Assembly (NCBI GenBank): GCA_016124655.1
Contig: WGNI01000010.1
Coordinates: 123,186-187,185, forward strand
From: Alphaproteobacteria bacterium
Lineage (GTDB): Bacteria > Pseudomonadota > Alphaproteobacteria > Caulobacterales > Aquidulcibacteraceae
Length of the DNA stretch: 64,000 bases
Direction: 5' to 3'
Shown: one piece after another, positions 44,755 to 52,089 of the stretch
Layout: the number at the start of each line of letters is the position of its first letter
Numbering within the stretch: the stretch's first letter is position 1
The notes under the pieces: generated by a model
The model's database searches: none
What the model was told of the DNA's origin: nothing
The model's input: only the letters and a program-made list of their open reading frames with translations
Position numbers and translations under genes: made by a program

Positions 44755-44960
44755 GTCCTCCCCCGAGAGGGGGCTTCGGAGCGATCAGCGATCGATCCGA
44801 GGGATCGATCGCCGCGGAGAAGGCGTAGCGAAGCGGAGCAGGGTGGCCGCGAAGCGGCCGGAGGAGGCGGAAACCCAATCGTTCCACGATCGATGAGTCG
44901 CCCCATCCGTCTGCGCGCTGCGCGCGCATTCACCTTCCCCTCGCGGGGAGGGACGGGCGC
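44755..44960. repeat. Palindromic repeat cluster upstream of leuS
   Basis: The gap 44673-44971 contains no supported gene. It holds CCTCCCCCGAGAGGGGG, a stretch rich in GATCGATC (about 44780-44812) and GGCCGCGAAGCGGCC (44844-44858), and on the other side CGCCCCATCCGTCTGCGCGC and CACCTTCCCCTCGCGGGGAGGG (to about 44954). These are remains of at least two two-stem repeats in opposite orientation. Confidence 0.75.
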
Positions 44961-44971
44961 GCGCAGGCGCG

Positions 44972-45463
44972 CTAGTTCCGGAGCGTGGAGAGTCGCAGCT
45001 CCCGCGCACGACGCAAGATCTGGTTCTCCAGCTGGATCGTGGTGTCCGGCGACACCGCCGCATCCTGCCAGGCGGCCCCATTGCGGGTCTGGCGGAACAG
45101 CGAAACCGTCACCGCGTCCGCGCGCAGCCGGGTGTCGAGGATATAGACCGTGGCCTTGAAGCGCTCATTGGGCCGCGTGGGATCCACGTACCAATCCGTG
45201 ATGATCACGCCGCCGAACGGGTCTTCCGACGCCAGCGGCATGAAGCGCAGCGTGTCGAGCGAGGCGCGCCATAGGAAAGAATTAACCCCGATGCCTTCTT
45301 CGCCCGCATTGCGATCGTCGTCGCCGCCGCCAAAGCCCAGGAAACCGCCGCCGCCGTCACGCTCCGGCCGCGGGCTGTCGCTGGAGGAAGCGCAGCCGGT
45401 CGCGATGCTCGTCGCCGCCAGCACGATCGCCGCCGTGAGCGCCATCCGCGTGCGTTGCTGCAT
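44972..45463 (-). CDS. DUF3576 lipoprotein
   Basis: Product of 163 residues from the ATG at 45463, which follows AGGGGA. Signal peptide with lipobox-like ATGC (Cys about residue 24), an Asp/Gly-rich linker (GFLGFGGGDDDRNAGE), then the DUF3576 domain with VNSFLWRASLDTLRFMPLASEDPFGGVIITDWY. Function unknown; the gene precedes leuS in many alphaproteobacteria. Confidence 0.92.
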   Translation of the reverse strand: MQQRTRMALTAAIVLAATSIATGCASSSDSPRPERDGGGGFLGFGGGDDDRNAGEEGIGVNSFLWRASLDTLRFMPLASEDPFGGVIITDWYVDPTRPNERFKATVYILDTRLRADAVTVSLFRQTRNGAAWQDAAVSPDTTIQLENQILRRARELRLSTLRN

Positions 45464-45704
45464 CTTGATTCCCCTCCATGAGCCGCGTGCGAGCCGCGCG
45501 TTCGCGCGGATGGCGGTTCTGCAATGCTTTTCGCGGGCTGTATAGCATGGTGAAGCAGGCCGAATAGGGGCGGCGCCGGCGGCCAGTCCGTGGCGCAACG
45601 GTCACGCGGACGCCTAAATCTGGCCTGAGCGCGGTGTTTTTGATGGCCGTGCGACGCGATTCGCGTATTTGTAGAGTGTGTGTCGACCTGGGGAAGGTCG
45701 CGGG

Positions 45705-46160
45705 GTGTCGGCCGTGTTAATTCGCAATGCGATGATGATGGTCAGCGTGGCGCTTGCCGCCACTGCTGTGACTGCGCCGGTCGCCGCCGCGCAGGACGCT
45801 TCCGTGGCCGAGCGCGAGGCCATGCGCGCCGAAACGCCCTGGTACGAACGCTTCACCACGTCATCGGGCCTGACCCAGAATCTGAATGGTCTGGGCCCCA
45901 GCGCGGAGCGCGCCCCGAACGGCTGGAACGCATCCTCCCGCTGGGGCGTCACCGTCGATCTGCGCGAAAGCGAAAGCCAGGTGCAGCGCAATCCTGCCCG
46001 CAACGAAACCTCGGTCGGCGCGTTTTATCAGTTCACCCCGCGCGTGCGCGTCGGCGGTCAATTGAGCGTCGCGCCGCCGCCGCGGTCCGCCGCGCCGTCG
46101 GGCGTCGAGCAGGACGAACCCGCCGCTGGCGTGCGTCTGGAATCCGCGTTCCGCTTCTAG
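45705..46160 (+). CDS. NtrZ-type periplasmic regulatory protein
   Basis: Product of 151 residues from a GTG at 45705 (ATG at 45732 is an alternative). It has a signal peptide ending near APVAAAQD, then WYERFTTSSGLTQNLNGLGPSAERA, SRWGVTVDLRESES and VGAFYQFTPRVRVGGQLSVAPP, matching Caulobacter NtrZ. NtrZ acts in the periplasm to inhibit the NtrY kinase; that role is inferred here. It is divergent from DUF3576 and convergent with thiE. Confidence 0.82.
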   Translation: MSAVLIRNAMMMVSVALAATAVTAPVAAAQDASVAEREAMRAETPWYERFTTSSGLTQNLNGLGPSAERAPNGWNASSRWGVTVDLRESESQVQRNPARNETSVGAFYQFTPRVRVGGQLSVAPPPRSAAPSGVEQDEPAAGVRLESAFRF

Positions 46161-46167
46161 CGCTGGC

Positions 46168-46779
46168 TCAATGCTCAGGGCTCACCGTGAGCCACGCCTC
46201 AATCGCCGCCAGTCCCGCAAAGCCGGTCAGCCGCGCCGCGCGCGCAGCCGTAACGCCGCCCAATGCGATCACGGGAACGCTCGCGGCGCGCGCCCAGCCG
46301 GCGGCGCGGCGCATCCCGATTGGCGTTCCCCCGGACGCGCTCGCGGTCGGAAACACCGGCGAGAGCAGGGCGGCATGGGCCCCGTCTGCGCGCCGCAATG
46401 CTTTGGGCGAGTGCGCGGCCGCCGTCACCAGCCAGTCCGGCCGCCGCCGCCGCAACCGCGCCGCCATCCAAGCCTGCCTCTCCGGCAAATGCACGCCGTC
46501 GGCCCTGACCCGCGCCGCCAGCCGCCAATCCGCCCCGATCAGCACCAGGACCCCGCGCCGGCGCGCGATCCGGAGTGCATTTTCTAGCAAAGTTAGGTCC
46601 GGCTGACCAAAATGCCGGTAAATGAGCACGCCGCCGCGCGGCAGCACGTGCGCCAGCGCCACGGGGTCCGCCGCCCGCTCCGGGTCGGTCAGCGCAAACA
46701 GGTGCGGGGCGCCGTTTGCGCCCGCAGCCCGGTTGAGCCGACGCGCCTGACGCCCTAGCTCCTGAAGCGAGTGATTCAT
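46168..46779 (-). CDS. Thiamine phosphate synthase-like protein
   Basis: Product of 203 residues, TIM-barrel ThiE/TenI type. LFALTDPERAADP at the start, GADWRLAARVRADGVHLPE (the GADGVHL-type motif), VTAAAHSPKAL, LLSPVFPTASASGG and VIALGGVTAARAARL are present. It joins thiazole and pyrimidine phosphates in ThiE proper; this short form may be a regulator-like paralogue. Its ATG shares bases with the divergent yggS ATG. Confidence 0.85.
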   Translation of the reverse strand: MNHSLQELGRQARRLNRAAGANGAPHLFALTDPERAADPVALAHVLPRGGVLIYRHFGQPDLTLLENALRIARRRGVLVLIGADWRLAARVRADGVHLPERQAWMAARLRRRRPDWLVTAAAHSPKALRRADGAHAALLSPVFPTASASGGTPIGMRRAAGWARAASVPVIALGGVTAARAARLTGFAGLAAIEAWLTVSPEH

Positions 46780-47467
46780 GACCGCTGACCTCTCGCCCGC
46801 GGACGCGCGCGCCGCAATCCTGAGCCGCATCGCCGACGCCGCCCGCGCCGCGGGTCGCGATCCGGCGGACGTCACGCTTGTGGCCGTCTCCAAGCAGCAG
46901 CCGTCCGATCGCGTGGCCGCGATATTGGCCGCGGGCCAGCGCGTGTTCGGCGAAAACCGCGTCCAGGAAGCGCTTGCGCGTTGGGAAGGCCAAAAGACCC
47001 CTGCGCTGACGCTGCGCCTGATCGGCCCGTTGCAGACCAATAAGGTCCGCGACGCGGTCCGCCTGTTCGACGCCATCGACGTGCTCGACCGCGAAAAGCT
47101 CGCCGAGGCGCTCGCCGATGAAGCGCAGAAGGCCGGCCGCAGCCCGGAGATCCTGGTCCAGATCAACACCGGCGAAGAGCCGCAGAAGTCCGGATTGATC
47201 CCCGACGACGCCGACGCCTTCATCGCCCGCGCGCGCGGCGTCTATGGCCTGCCGGTGTCCGGCCTGATGTGCATTCCGCCGGCCGACGAGCCGCCCGCCT
47301 TGCACTTTGCGCTTCTGGCCAAGATCGCCGCGCGCAACGGCTTGGCCGCGCTCAGCATGGGCATGAGCGACGATTTCGAAACCGCGATCCGCTTCGGCGC
47401 CACGCATGTGCGCATCGGATCGGCGCTGTTCGGCGCCCGGCCGCAAAAATCGCAGGAGCCCGCGTAA
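46778..47467 (+). CDS. YggS-family pyridoxal phosphate homeostasis protein
   Basis: Product of 229 residues. The PLP-binding Lys is in VTLVAVSKQQPSD (about residue 38); FGENRVQEALARW, RLIGPLQTNKVRDAV, LVQINTGEEPQKSGL and LSMGMSDDFETAIRFGATHVRIGSALFG are all family signatures. Cytosolic PLP carrier. Its start codon overlaps that of thiE in a CATG. Confidence 0.95.
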   Translation: MTADLSPADARAAILSRIADAARAAGRDPADVTLVAVSKQQPSDRVAAILAAGQRVFGENRVQEALARWEGQKTPALTLRLIGPLQTNKVRDAVRLFDAIDVLDREKLAEALADEAQKAGRSPEILVQINTGEEPQKSGLIPDDADAFIARARGVYGLPVSGLMCIPPADEPPALHFALLAKIAARNGLAALSMGMSDDFETAIRFGATHVRIGSALFGARPQKSQEPA

Positions 47468-47531
47468 GGCTTGCGCGGCCGCGCGCGCTGGCGCCACACT
47501 CTCTTTACGCAAAAGGTTGAACGACACGCCG

Positions 47532-48224
47532 ATGCCCGCCCGCAAACAGACGGTTCTGATCATCGATGACGACGCCGATCTCCGCGCGGCCCTGATCGAA
47601 CAATTCGAGTTGGAGGACACCCTCAGCGCCGTCGGCGCGCAAACCGCGGAGGAGGGCGCAAGGCTCGCCGCCGAGCTCAATCCCGCCACGATCCTGCTCG
47701 ACGTGCATCTGCCCGATCTCAATGGCTTTGAGGCGTGCCGCAAATTGCGCGCGTCCGGCGTGCGCGCGCCGATCATCATGCTCACGGGCGCCGCGCGCGA
47801 AGAAGCAGATCAGATCGAAGGGCTCGACGCCGGCGCCAATGATTATGTGCTGAAGCCGTTCAAATTCTCAGTCCTGTTGGCGCGCATTCGCGCGCATCTG
47901 CGTAGCCATGAAGCCAGCGAAGACGCGGTGTTTCAGGTTGGCCAATACGAATTTCGCCCCTCGCAGAAACTCTTGGTCGATCCCAGCAAGAAGAAGATCC
48001 GCCTGACGGACAAGGAAACCAGCATCCTGCGCTATCTCTATCGCTCCGGCTTGAAGCCCGTCAGCCGCGATGAATTGCTGCGCGAAGTGTGGGGCTACAA
48101 CGCCAATGTCACCACCCACACGCTGGAAACCCACGTCTACCGCCTGCGCCAGAAAATCGAGCCGGATGCGCAAAGTCCGTCGCTTCTGATTACAGAAACC
48201 GGCGGCTATCGATTGCAGACCTGA
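47532..48224 (+). CDS. OmpR-family response regulator
   Basis: Product of 230 residues from the ATG at 47532. The receiver domain has the acidic pocket IIDDDAD, phospho-acceptor Asp in ILLDVHLPD, Thr in IIMLTGA and Lys in DYVLKPF. The winged-helix output domain ends TLETHVYRLRQKIEPD and LLITETGGYRL. No histidine kinase gene is adjacent. The stop overlaps the CHAD gene start (TGATG). Confidence 0.95.
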   Translation: MPARKQTVLIIDDDADLRAALIEQFELEDTLSAVGAQTAEEGARLAAELNPATILLDVHLPDLNGFEACRKLRASGVRAPIIMLTGAAREEADQIEGLDAGANDYVLKPFKFSVLLARIRAHLRSHEASEDAVFQVGQYEFRPSQKLLVDPSKKKIRLTDKETSILRYLYRSGLKPVSRDELLREVWGYNANVTTHTLETHVYRLRQKIEPDAQSPSLLITETGGYRLQT

Positions 48225-49072
48225 TGTCCGCGCCGGCGTGCGACGCGCCCGCGTCGGAAATTCTCGCAGCGCTTCTGCGCCGCCAGAGCGATGCGATCGC
48301 CGCCCACCTCAACACGCTGATGACGTCCGACGATCCGGAAGGCCCGCACAAGCTGCGCGTCGCCTTGCGCCGGCTGCGCGGCGGTCTGCGCGCGTTCAAA
48401 CCGATCCTGCGCAAGAAGCAGCGCCGCGCCCTGGCCAGAAACGCGCGCGCCTTGGGCCGTGCGGCGGCGCCGTTGCGCGACGCCGATGTGCTGATCGAAG
48501 ACTGGCTTGCGCCGCAGACCATGGATGCGGACGCGCTGCGCGACGTGCGCGCCAAGCGGGATGCGATTCGCGATCAAGTGCGCGCAGCGCTCACGGACTT
48601 GAACGCGCAAGACGTCGCAGCCCAGCTCAAGGGTCTCGCTGAATCAGGCGCATGGCGAAAGCGCTCCAAGCGCGCGGCCGCTCGCGCCGAAGCGCCGGCG
48701 CGTGACCTTTTGGCGAAGGCGCTAAACAGAGCATGGGCATCCATCGCGCCGCGCGGCGATCGGCTTGTTGCGCTTTCGGACGCTGACCGTCACGAGCTGC
48801 GCAAGGATCTCAAAACCCTGCGCTACATCGCAGAACTTCACCCCGCCAGTACGGACGCGCCGTTCATGCGTGCGCTGCGACGCGTGCAAAATCGCTTGGG
48901 CGATCTCAATGATCTGCGCACGCTCGCGCACGCCGCAGCGACCTATGAAGGCGCAATCGCTGAGGCGCTCACGGCGCAATTCGACGGCGAAGCGCGCGAG
49001 CGATGGCTGGCGTCGGCGGCGCGCCGCTGGGCCGCGCTCGCCGCAGCCGAACTGTTCTGGCGCAGCAGCTAA
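48224..49072 (+). CDS. CHAD domain protein
   Basis: Product of 282 residues. The conserved histidines of the CHAD fold lie in DPEGPHKLRVALRRLRGGLRAF and DADRHELRKDLKTLRYIAE; the rest is helical and rich in Arg, Lys and Ala. CHAD domains bind inorganic polyphosphate and may locate to polyphosphate granules. Translationally coupled to the response regulator. Ends in a four-base overlap with convergent xthA. Confidence 0.92.
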   Translation: MSAPACDAPASEILAALLRRQSDAIAAHLNTLMTSDDPEGPHKLRVALRRLRGGLRAFKPILRKKQRRALARNARALGRAAAPLRDADVLIEDWLAPQTMDADALRDVRAKRDAIRDQVRAALTDLNAQDVAAQLKGLAESGAWRKRSKRAAARAEAPARDLLAKALNRAWASIAPRGDRLVALSDADRHELRKDLKTLRYIAELHPASTDAPFMRALRRVQNRLGDLNDLRTLAHAAATYEGAIAEALTAQFDGEARERWLASAARRWAALAAAELFWRSS

Positions 49073-49863
49073 ACGCGAAAGCCCGCAACCACTGGCACAT
49101 GATCGCTCGGTCGCTCCCACGAGCGGCACGGCACATGGATCTCAAACGCCTTGGCTTGCGACGCTGGCGCGAGATCGGCGCTGGCCCAGATGTGATCGAG
49201 CCGCCGGCCGCGATTGTTCACGGTCCAATCCGGGCTGCGATAGCTCCACCAGGTGAACACCTTTTCCGGATCGGGCCGATGCGCGCGCGCCAGATCAACG
49301 AAGCCGCCATCCTTGATCACCGCCTTCAGCCCGTCCGTCTCCACCGGCGTGTGCGACACCACGTCGAGCAATTGCTTGTGGCTCCACACGTCATGCTCGC
49401 CCGGCGCGATGTTGAGATCGCCGACCAGCACCAGCGGCCCTTGGCCTTTGCGCTTTTTGTAAACAGTCCGCATGCGCGACACGACGTCGAGCTTGTGTGC
49501 GAACTTCGGATTGACGGCGGGATCGGGAATGTCGGCGCCGGCGGGCACATAAAGATTGTGCACCTCGATGCCGTCGATCTTCACCGCCGCCGCGCGCGCT
49601 TCTCCATGACGGCAAAGATCCGGCGCATCGACCGGCTCCAGCTTCACCTTCGAAACCACCGCGACGCCGTGCCAGCCCTTCTGCCCGACGACATGCATGT
49701 GCTTGTAGCCGATGTCGCGAAACACGGAGGAGGGGAACTCCCCGTTGCGGCACTTGATCTCCTGCAAACACAGGACGTGCGGCTTCGCCTCGCTCAGGAA
49801 CCGCGCCACCATGGGCGCGCGCAGCCGCACCGAATTGATGTTCCAGGTGGCGATGGTGAGCAT
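49069..49863 (-). CDS. xthA: Exodeoxyribonuclease III XthA
   Basis: AP endonuclease and 3'-5' exonuclease. Product of 264 residues with TIATWNINSVRLR, CLQEIKC (catalytic Glu), NLYVPAGAD, VGDLNIAPGEHDVW, RLDHIWAS and the terminal SDHVPVVA with the catalytic His. Complete. In related genomes it follows ftsK and lolA; here a toxin-antitoxin candidate lies in between. Confidence 0.97.
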   Translation of the reverse strand: MLTIATWNINSVRLRAPMVARFLSEAKPHVLCLQEIKCRNGEFPSSVFRDIGYKHMHVVGQKGWHGVAVVSKVKLEPVDAPDLCRHGEARAAAVKIDGIEVHNLYVPAGADIPDPAVNPKFAHKLDVVSRMRTVYKKRKGQGPLVLVGDLNIAPGEHDVWSHKQLLDVVSHTPVETDGLKAVIKDGGFVDLARAHRPDPEKVFTWWSYRSPDWTVNNRGRRLDHIWASADLAPASQAKAFEIHVPCRSWERPSDHVPVVAGFRV

Positions 49864-49876
49864 GGGACCCGCTGGG

Positions 49877-50164
49877 CTAGGGAGCGACGACCATCAACTT
49901 TCGAATTGTCACCGCATCTCCGAGAACATGGTAGACGACGGCTATTTTGGGGTCTCCCCGGGCCGCATCAGCGGGAAAAGACACCAACCGGTCGCCATTT
50001 GGAAGTTCCGCGCCCTCGCGGTGTGCGGTGTATTTGAGGCGCTCGACAATGTTCGACCACGCGAAGTCAAAGCGTGGAAATGCCGCCGAAGCTGTGGCGA
50101 CCGCTTGCTGCGCGATGTCAGATAGAACAATCGCGAAACCTTCCGGAGGTCTCGCGATTCTCAC
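49877..50164 (-). CDS. Putative toxin of a Panacea-type module (RelE/ParE-like small protein)
   Basis: Product of 95 residues. Two N-terminal helices (LSDIAQQAVATASAAFPRF, SNIVERLKYTAHREG) and a C-terminal beta region KIAVVYHVLGDAVTIRKLMVV, similar in layout to RelE/ParE toxins. It starts 3 bases after the Panacea gene, and Panacea antitoxins are known to pair with many unrelated toxins. The AT-richer composition matches its partner and differs from xthA. The toxin assignment is inference from position and size. Confidence 0.55.
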   Translation of the reverse strand: MRIARPPEGFAIVLSDIAQQAVATASAAFPRFDFAWSNIVERLKYTAHREGAELPNGDRLVSFPADAARGDPKIAVVYHVLGDAVTIRKLMVVAP

Positions 50165-50167
50165 AGT

Positions 50168-50695
50168 TCAATCGCCTTCCAGCGCCCAAGCCAGGGTTTC
50201 TTCATCAACAACATCTTCGGGACGATATGCAGCGGCACTAATTGGGATTTGCTTGAACATGTCAATTTCGTCCCAAAGCGCATCGTGCGTGAGATTGCTT
50301 ACCTCGTCCGAATCCAGCGATCGCAAAGACTCTATCGTTACGCCAATGATGTCGATCTCTTCGGGGGAAAACCCGTCAAGCGAGGGGGTCGTCAGGCACT
50401 CGTACGTGTTCTTCTGACCGAAGGGCGTGCTCACGGGATGGTGCGCAATGCGGCCGGACTCTTTCAATTCCTTCAGCGCCTTGAGAGCGCCGTTGGGGAT
50501 CGGTCCAAGCTTCTGTTTTTGGTAGTGGCTCGCGCCCGTTATTGTCGCGCCGTTCCGCCGAAACGCCTCAAGATCAGCGAACCATAGGACCTTATACAGC
50601 TTGGTTTGCCCAAAGGCGTAAGCCTCGGTCCGCGCAATCACATAGTGAAGCACGTCAGCGAGGCGTGGGGCAGGCGTTTCAGAGGGCCGGAGCAT
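50168..50695 (-). CDS. Panacea/SocA-domain (DUF4065) antitoxin-like protein
   Basis: Product of 175 residues. The domain is shown by RLADVLHYVIARTEAYAFGQTKLYKVLWFADLEAF, where K-L-x-K-x-L-x-F-A-D is the family core, then YQKQKLGPIPNGALKALKELKE and THDALWDEID. Panacea domains neutralise the toxin encoded next to them. The gene probably leads a two-gene operon; its promoter would lie between 50696 and the terminator at 50765. Confidence 0.8.
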   Translation of the reverse strand: MLRPSETPAPRLADVLHYVIARTEAYAFGQTKLYKVLWFADLEAFRRNGATITGASHYQKQKLGPIPNGALKALKELKESGRIAHHPVSTPFGQKNTYECLTTPSLDGFSPEEIDIIGVTIESLRSLDSDEVSNLTHDALWDEIDMFKQIPISAAAYRPEDVVDEETLAWALEGD

Positions 50696-50764
50696 GATCA
50701 GAGTCTAAGCTAGCGATTCGCGATTGACAAACCCTCGATTCGGAGTCCTTCGCTGAAAGAAAAA

Positions 50765-50795
50765 GGGACGCCCGACCGTTTCGATCGGGCGTCCC
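50765..50795 (-). terminator. Rho-independent terminator
   Basis: GGGACGCCCGA (50765-50775) and TCGGGCGTCCC (50785-50795) form an 11-bp stem with a 9-base loop. On the minus strand the stem is followed by TTTTTCTTT, so it ends leftward transcription arriving from lolA or from a transcript that starts in 50800-51030. It insulates the Panacea module from that transcription. Confidence 0.85.
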
Positions 50796-51033
50796 ATCTC
50801 GTGCGCCTTGAGGGAGGGCGCATCAGCCGGGAGGGGATTCAGTCCGGCACGCGTGGCCGCCGCGCTGGATCCGTCAGCGGGGGGACGACGCCGATCCAGG
50901 GGGATGAGCGACGGCCAACACGTGTCATCTAAGCCACACAGGAGAAAAAAACAAGAGTTTCGATCATGAAACAGCTTGCCTGCTGCGCTCACGAAACAGT
51001 GACGAAAAGGGAATTTCTCATCAGCTCAACGCC
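50796..51033. other. Non-coding stretch between lolA and terminator
   Basis: About 240 bases with no supported gene. Read on the minus strand it is a long untranslated tail of lolA ending in the strong terminator, or a separate small RNA. A frame at 50705-50992 exists but runs through the terminator stem and has no protein-like character. The part near 50930-51010 is AT-richer and contains CTTGTTTTTTTCTCC on the minus strand. Confidence 0.4.
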
Positions 51034-51723
51034 TTAGGGGCGATTTGAGCGGGGCAATTGATCCCGCCGCAGGCGAAACAGCTGTGGATCAATCCGGCTG
51101 GGCGTTTGCAAATTGGTAAGGGTGACGCGGGTGCGCGCCCCGGTTGCGTCGATCACGTCCCAACCCTGCAGCTGCGGCGCGGCGCCAGCGCTGAAGCGCA
51201 TCGTCAGCTCGCCGTCGGCCTGGCCTTGGCGGTCGCGGGCCGACACAAGCAGCGCGCCGCCCTGGCGGTACACCGAGGTCACGCGCGCATCGCGGTTCAG
51301 GTCCAGATCGCGCTTGAGCACGAAATAGAGCGGGGTTTCCCGCAACGGCGAGCGATTCGTGGTGCGCAGCTCCTCATCGACCACCGCCACGGTGGAGCCG
51401 TCCGCGACCACCAAAAGCGCCGCCGGCGGATCATAATCGAACCGCAGGCGGCCGGGCCGCTGCATGTAGAAGGCGCCGCTCGCCGCCGATCCGTCCGGAT
51501 TGATCTGCCGGAACCGGCCCTGGACCGCCGCCTGGGCGTTCAGAGCGCTATTGACCGAGGCGATCGCTCGCGCCCGGGCCTCGCCGGTGAGCGGCGTCAC
51601 CTGGGGAACCGCGGCGGAGGCCACGCGTGGCTGCGCCGCGCGGGTCTGCGCCAAAGCGTGCGGCGCCAGCGGCGCGAAAGCGAGCGCGGACAGCGCCGCG
51701 GCGAGAAGGGCTCTGCGTTTCAT
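51034..51723 (-). CDS. lolA: Outer-membrane lipoprotein carrier LolA-like protein
   Basis: Product of 229 residues. Sec signal peptide (MKRRALLAAALSALAFAPLAPHALAQ, cleavage after ALA), then the LolA fold: AVQGRFRQINPDGSAASGAFYMQRPGRLRFDYDPP, LLVVADGSTVAVVDEEL and YFVLKRDLDLN. Carries lipoproteins across the periplasm to the outer membrane. Follows ftsK on the minus strand with one small gene between. Confidence 0.92.
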   Translation of the reverse strand: MKRRALLAAALSALAFAPLAPHALAQTRAAQPRVASAAVPQVTPLTGEARARAIASVNSALNAQAAVQGRFRQINPDGSAASGAFYMQRPGRLRFDYDPPAALLVVADGSTVAVVDEELRTTNRSPLRETPLYFVLKRDLDLNRDARVTSVYRQGGALLVSARDRQGQADGELTMRFSAGAAPQLQGWDVIDATGARTRVTLTNLQTPSRIDPQLFRLRRDQLPRSNRP

Positions 51724-51814
51724 GGGGCCTTAGATGGCGCCCAAACACGCAGATGTCAGGGCGCAAAAGCGGCGCCCGGGCCGCTTTTGGTTCAATTGCG
51801 ATTCATCCGCGGCG

Positions 51815-51994
51815 TCAGTGGGGCCGCGACGGCGGGCGGATTTTCACGGTCTCTTCCGTGCCGTCGGGCCGCGTGATGAACACAAGCCGGTTGTCGGTCG
51901 AGGCATGGGCCTTTGCCCCGGTCGCCTCCGCCAGCGCGATTTCGCGCGCGGCGCGGTCGCGAAGCTGGTCCTGCTCTTTGCGGGTCGGTGTCAT
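51815..51994 (-). CDS. Small hydrophilic protein of unknown function
   Basis: Product of 59 residues from the ATG at 51994, which follows a near-perfect AAAGGAGG ribosome site. Sequence is MTPTRKEQDQLRDRAAREI, then LAEATGAKAHASTDNRL and VFITRPDGTEETVKIRPP; a helix followed by a short beta hairpin. The frame extends upstream to 52087, but the ribosome site decides the start. It lies between ftsK and lolA. No function recognised. Confidence 0.65.
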   Translation of the reverse strand: MTPTRKEQDQLRDRAAREIALAEATGAKAHASTDNRLVFITRPDGTEETVKIRPPSRPH

Positions 51995-52089
51995 GTGCGC
52001 CTCCTTTCGCAGTGAGCGCTCTAGAATGGCGCGCGCGGCGGACAGGTCAACCCCGTCCGCCGCGCGTTTTGTTTCCTCCGAATGCAAAT

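Noticed and set aside
50705..50992. A 95-codon minus-strand frame
   Set aside because: It runs straight through the terminator stem and its T-run and has no ribosome site.
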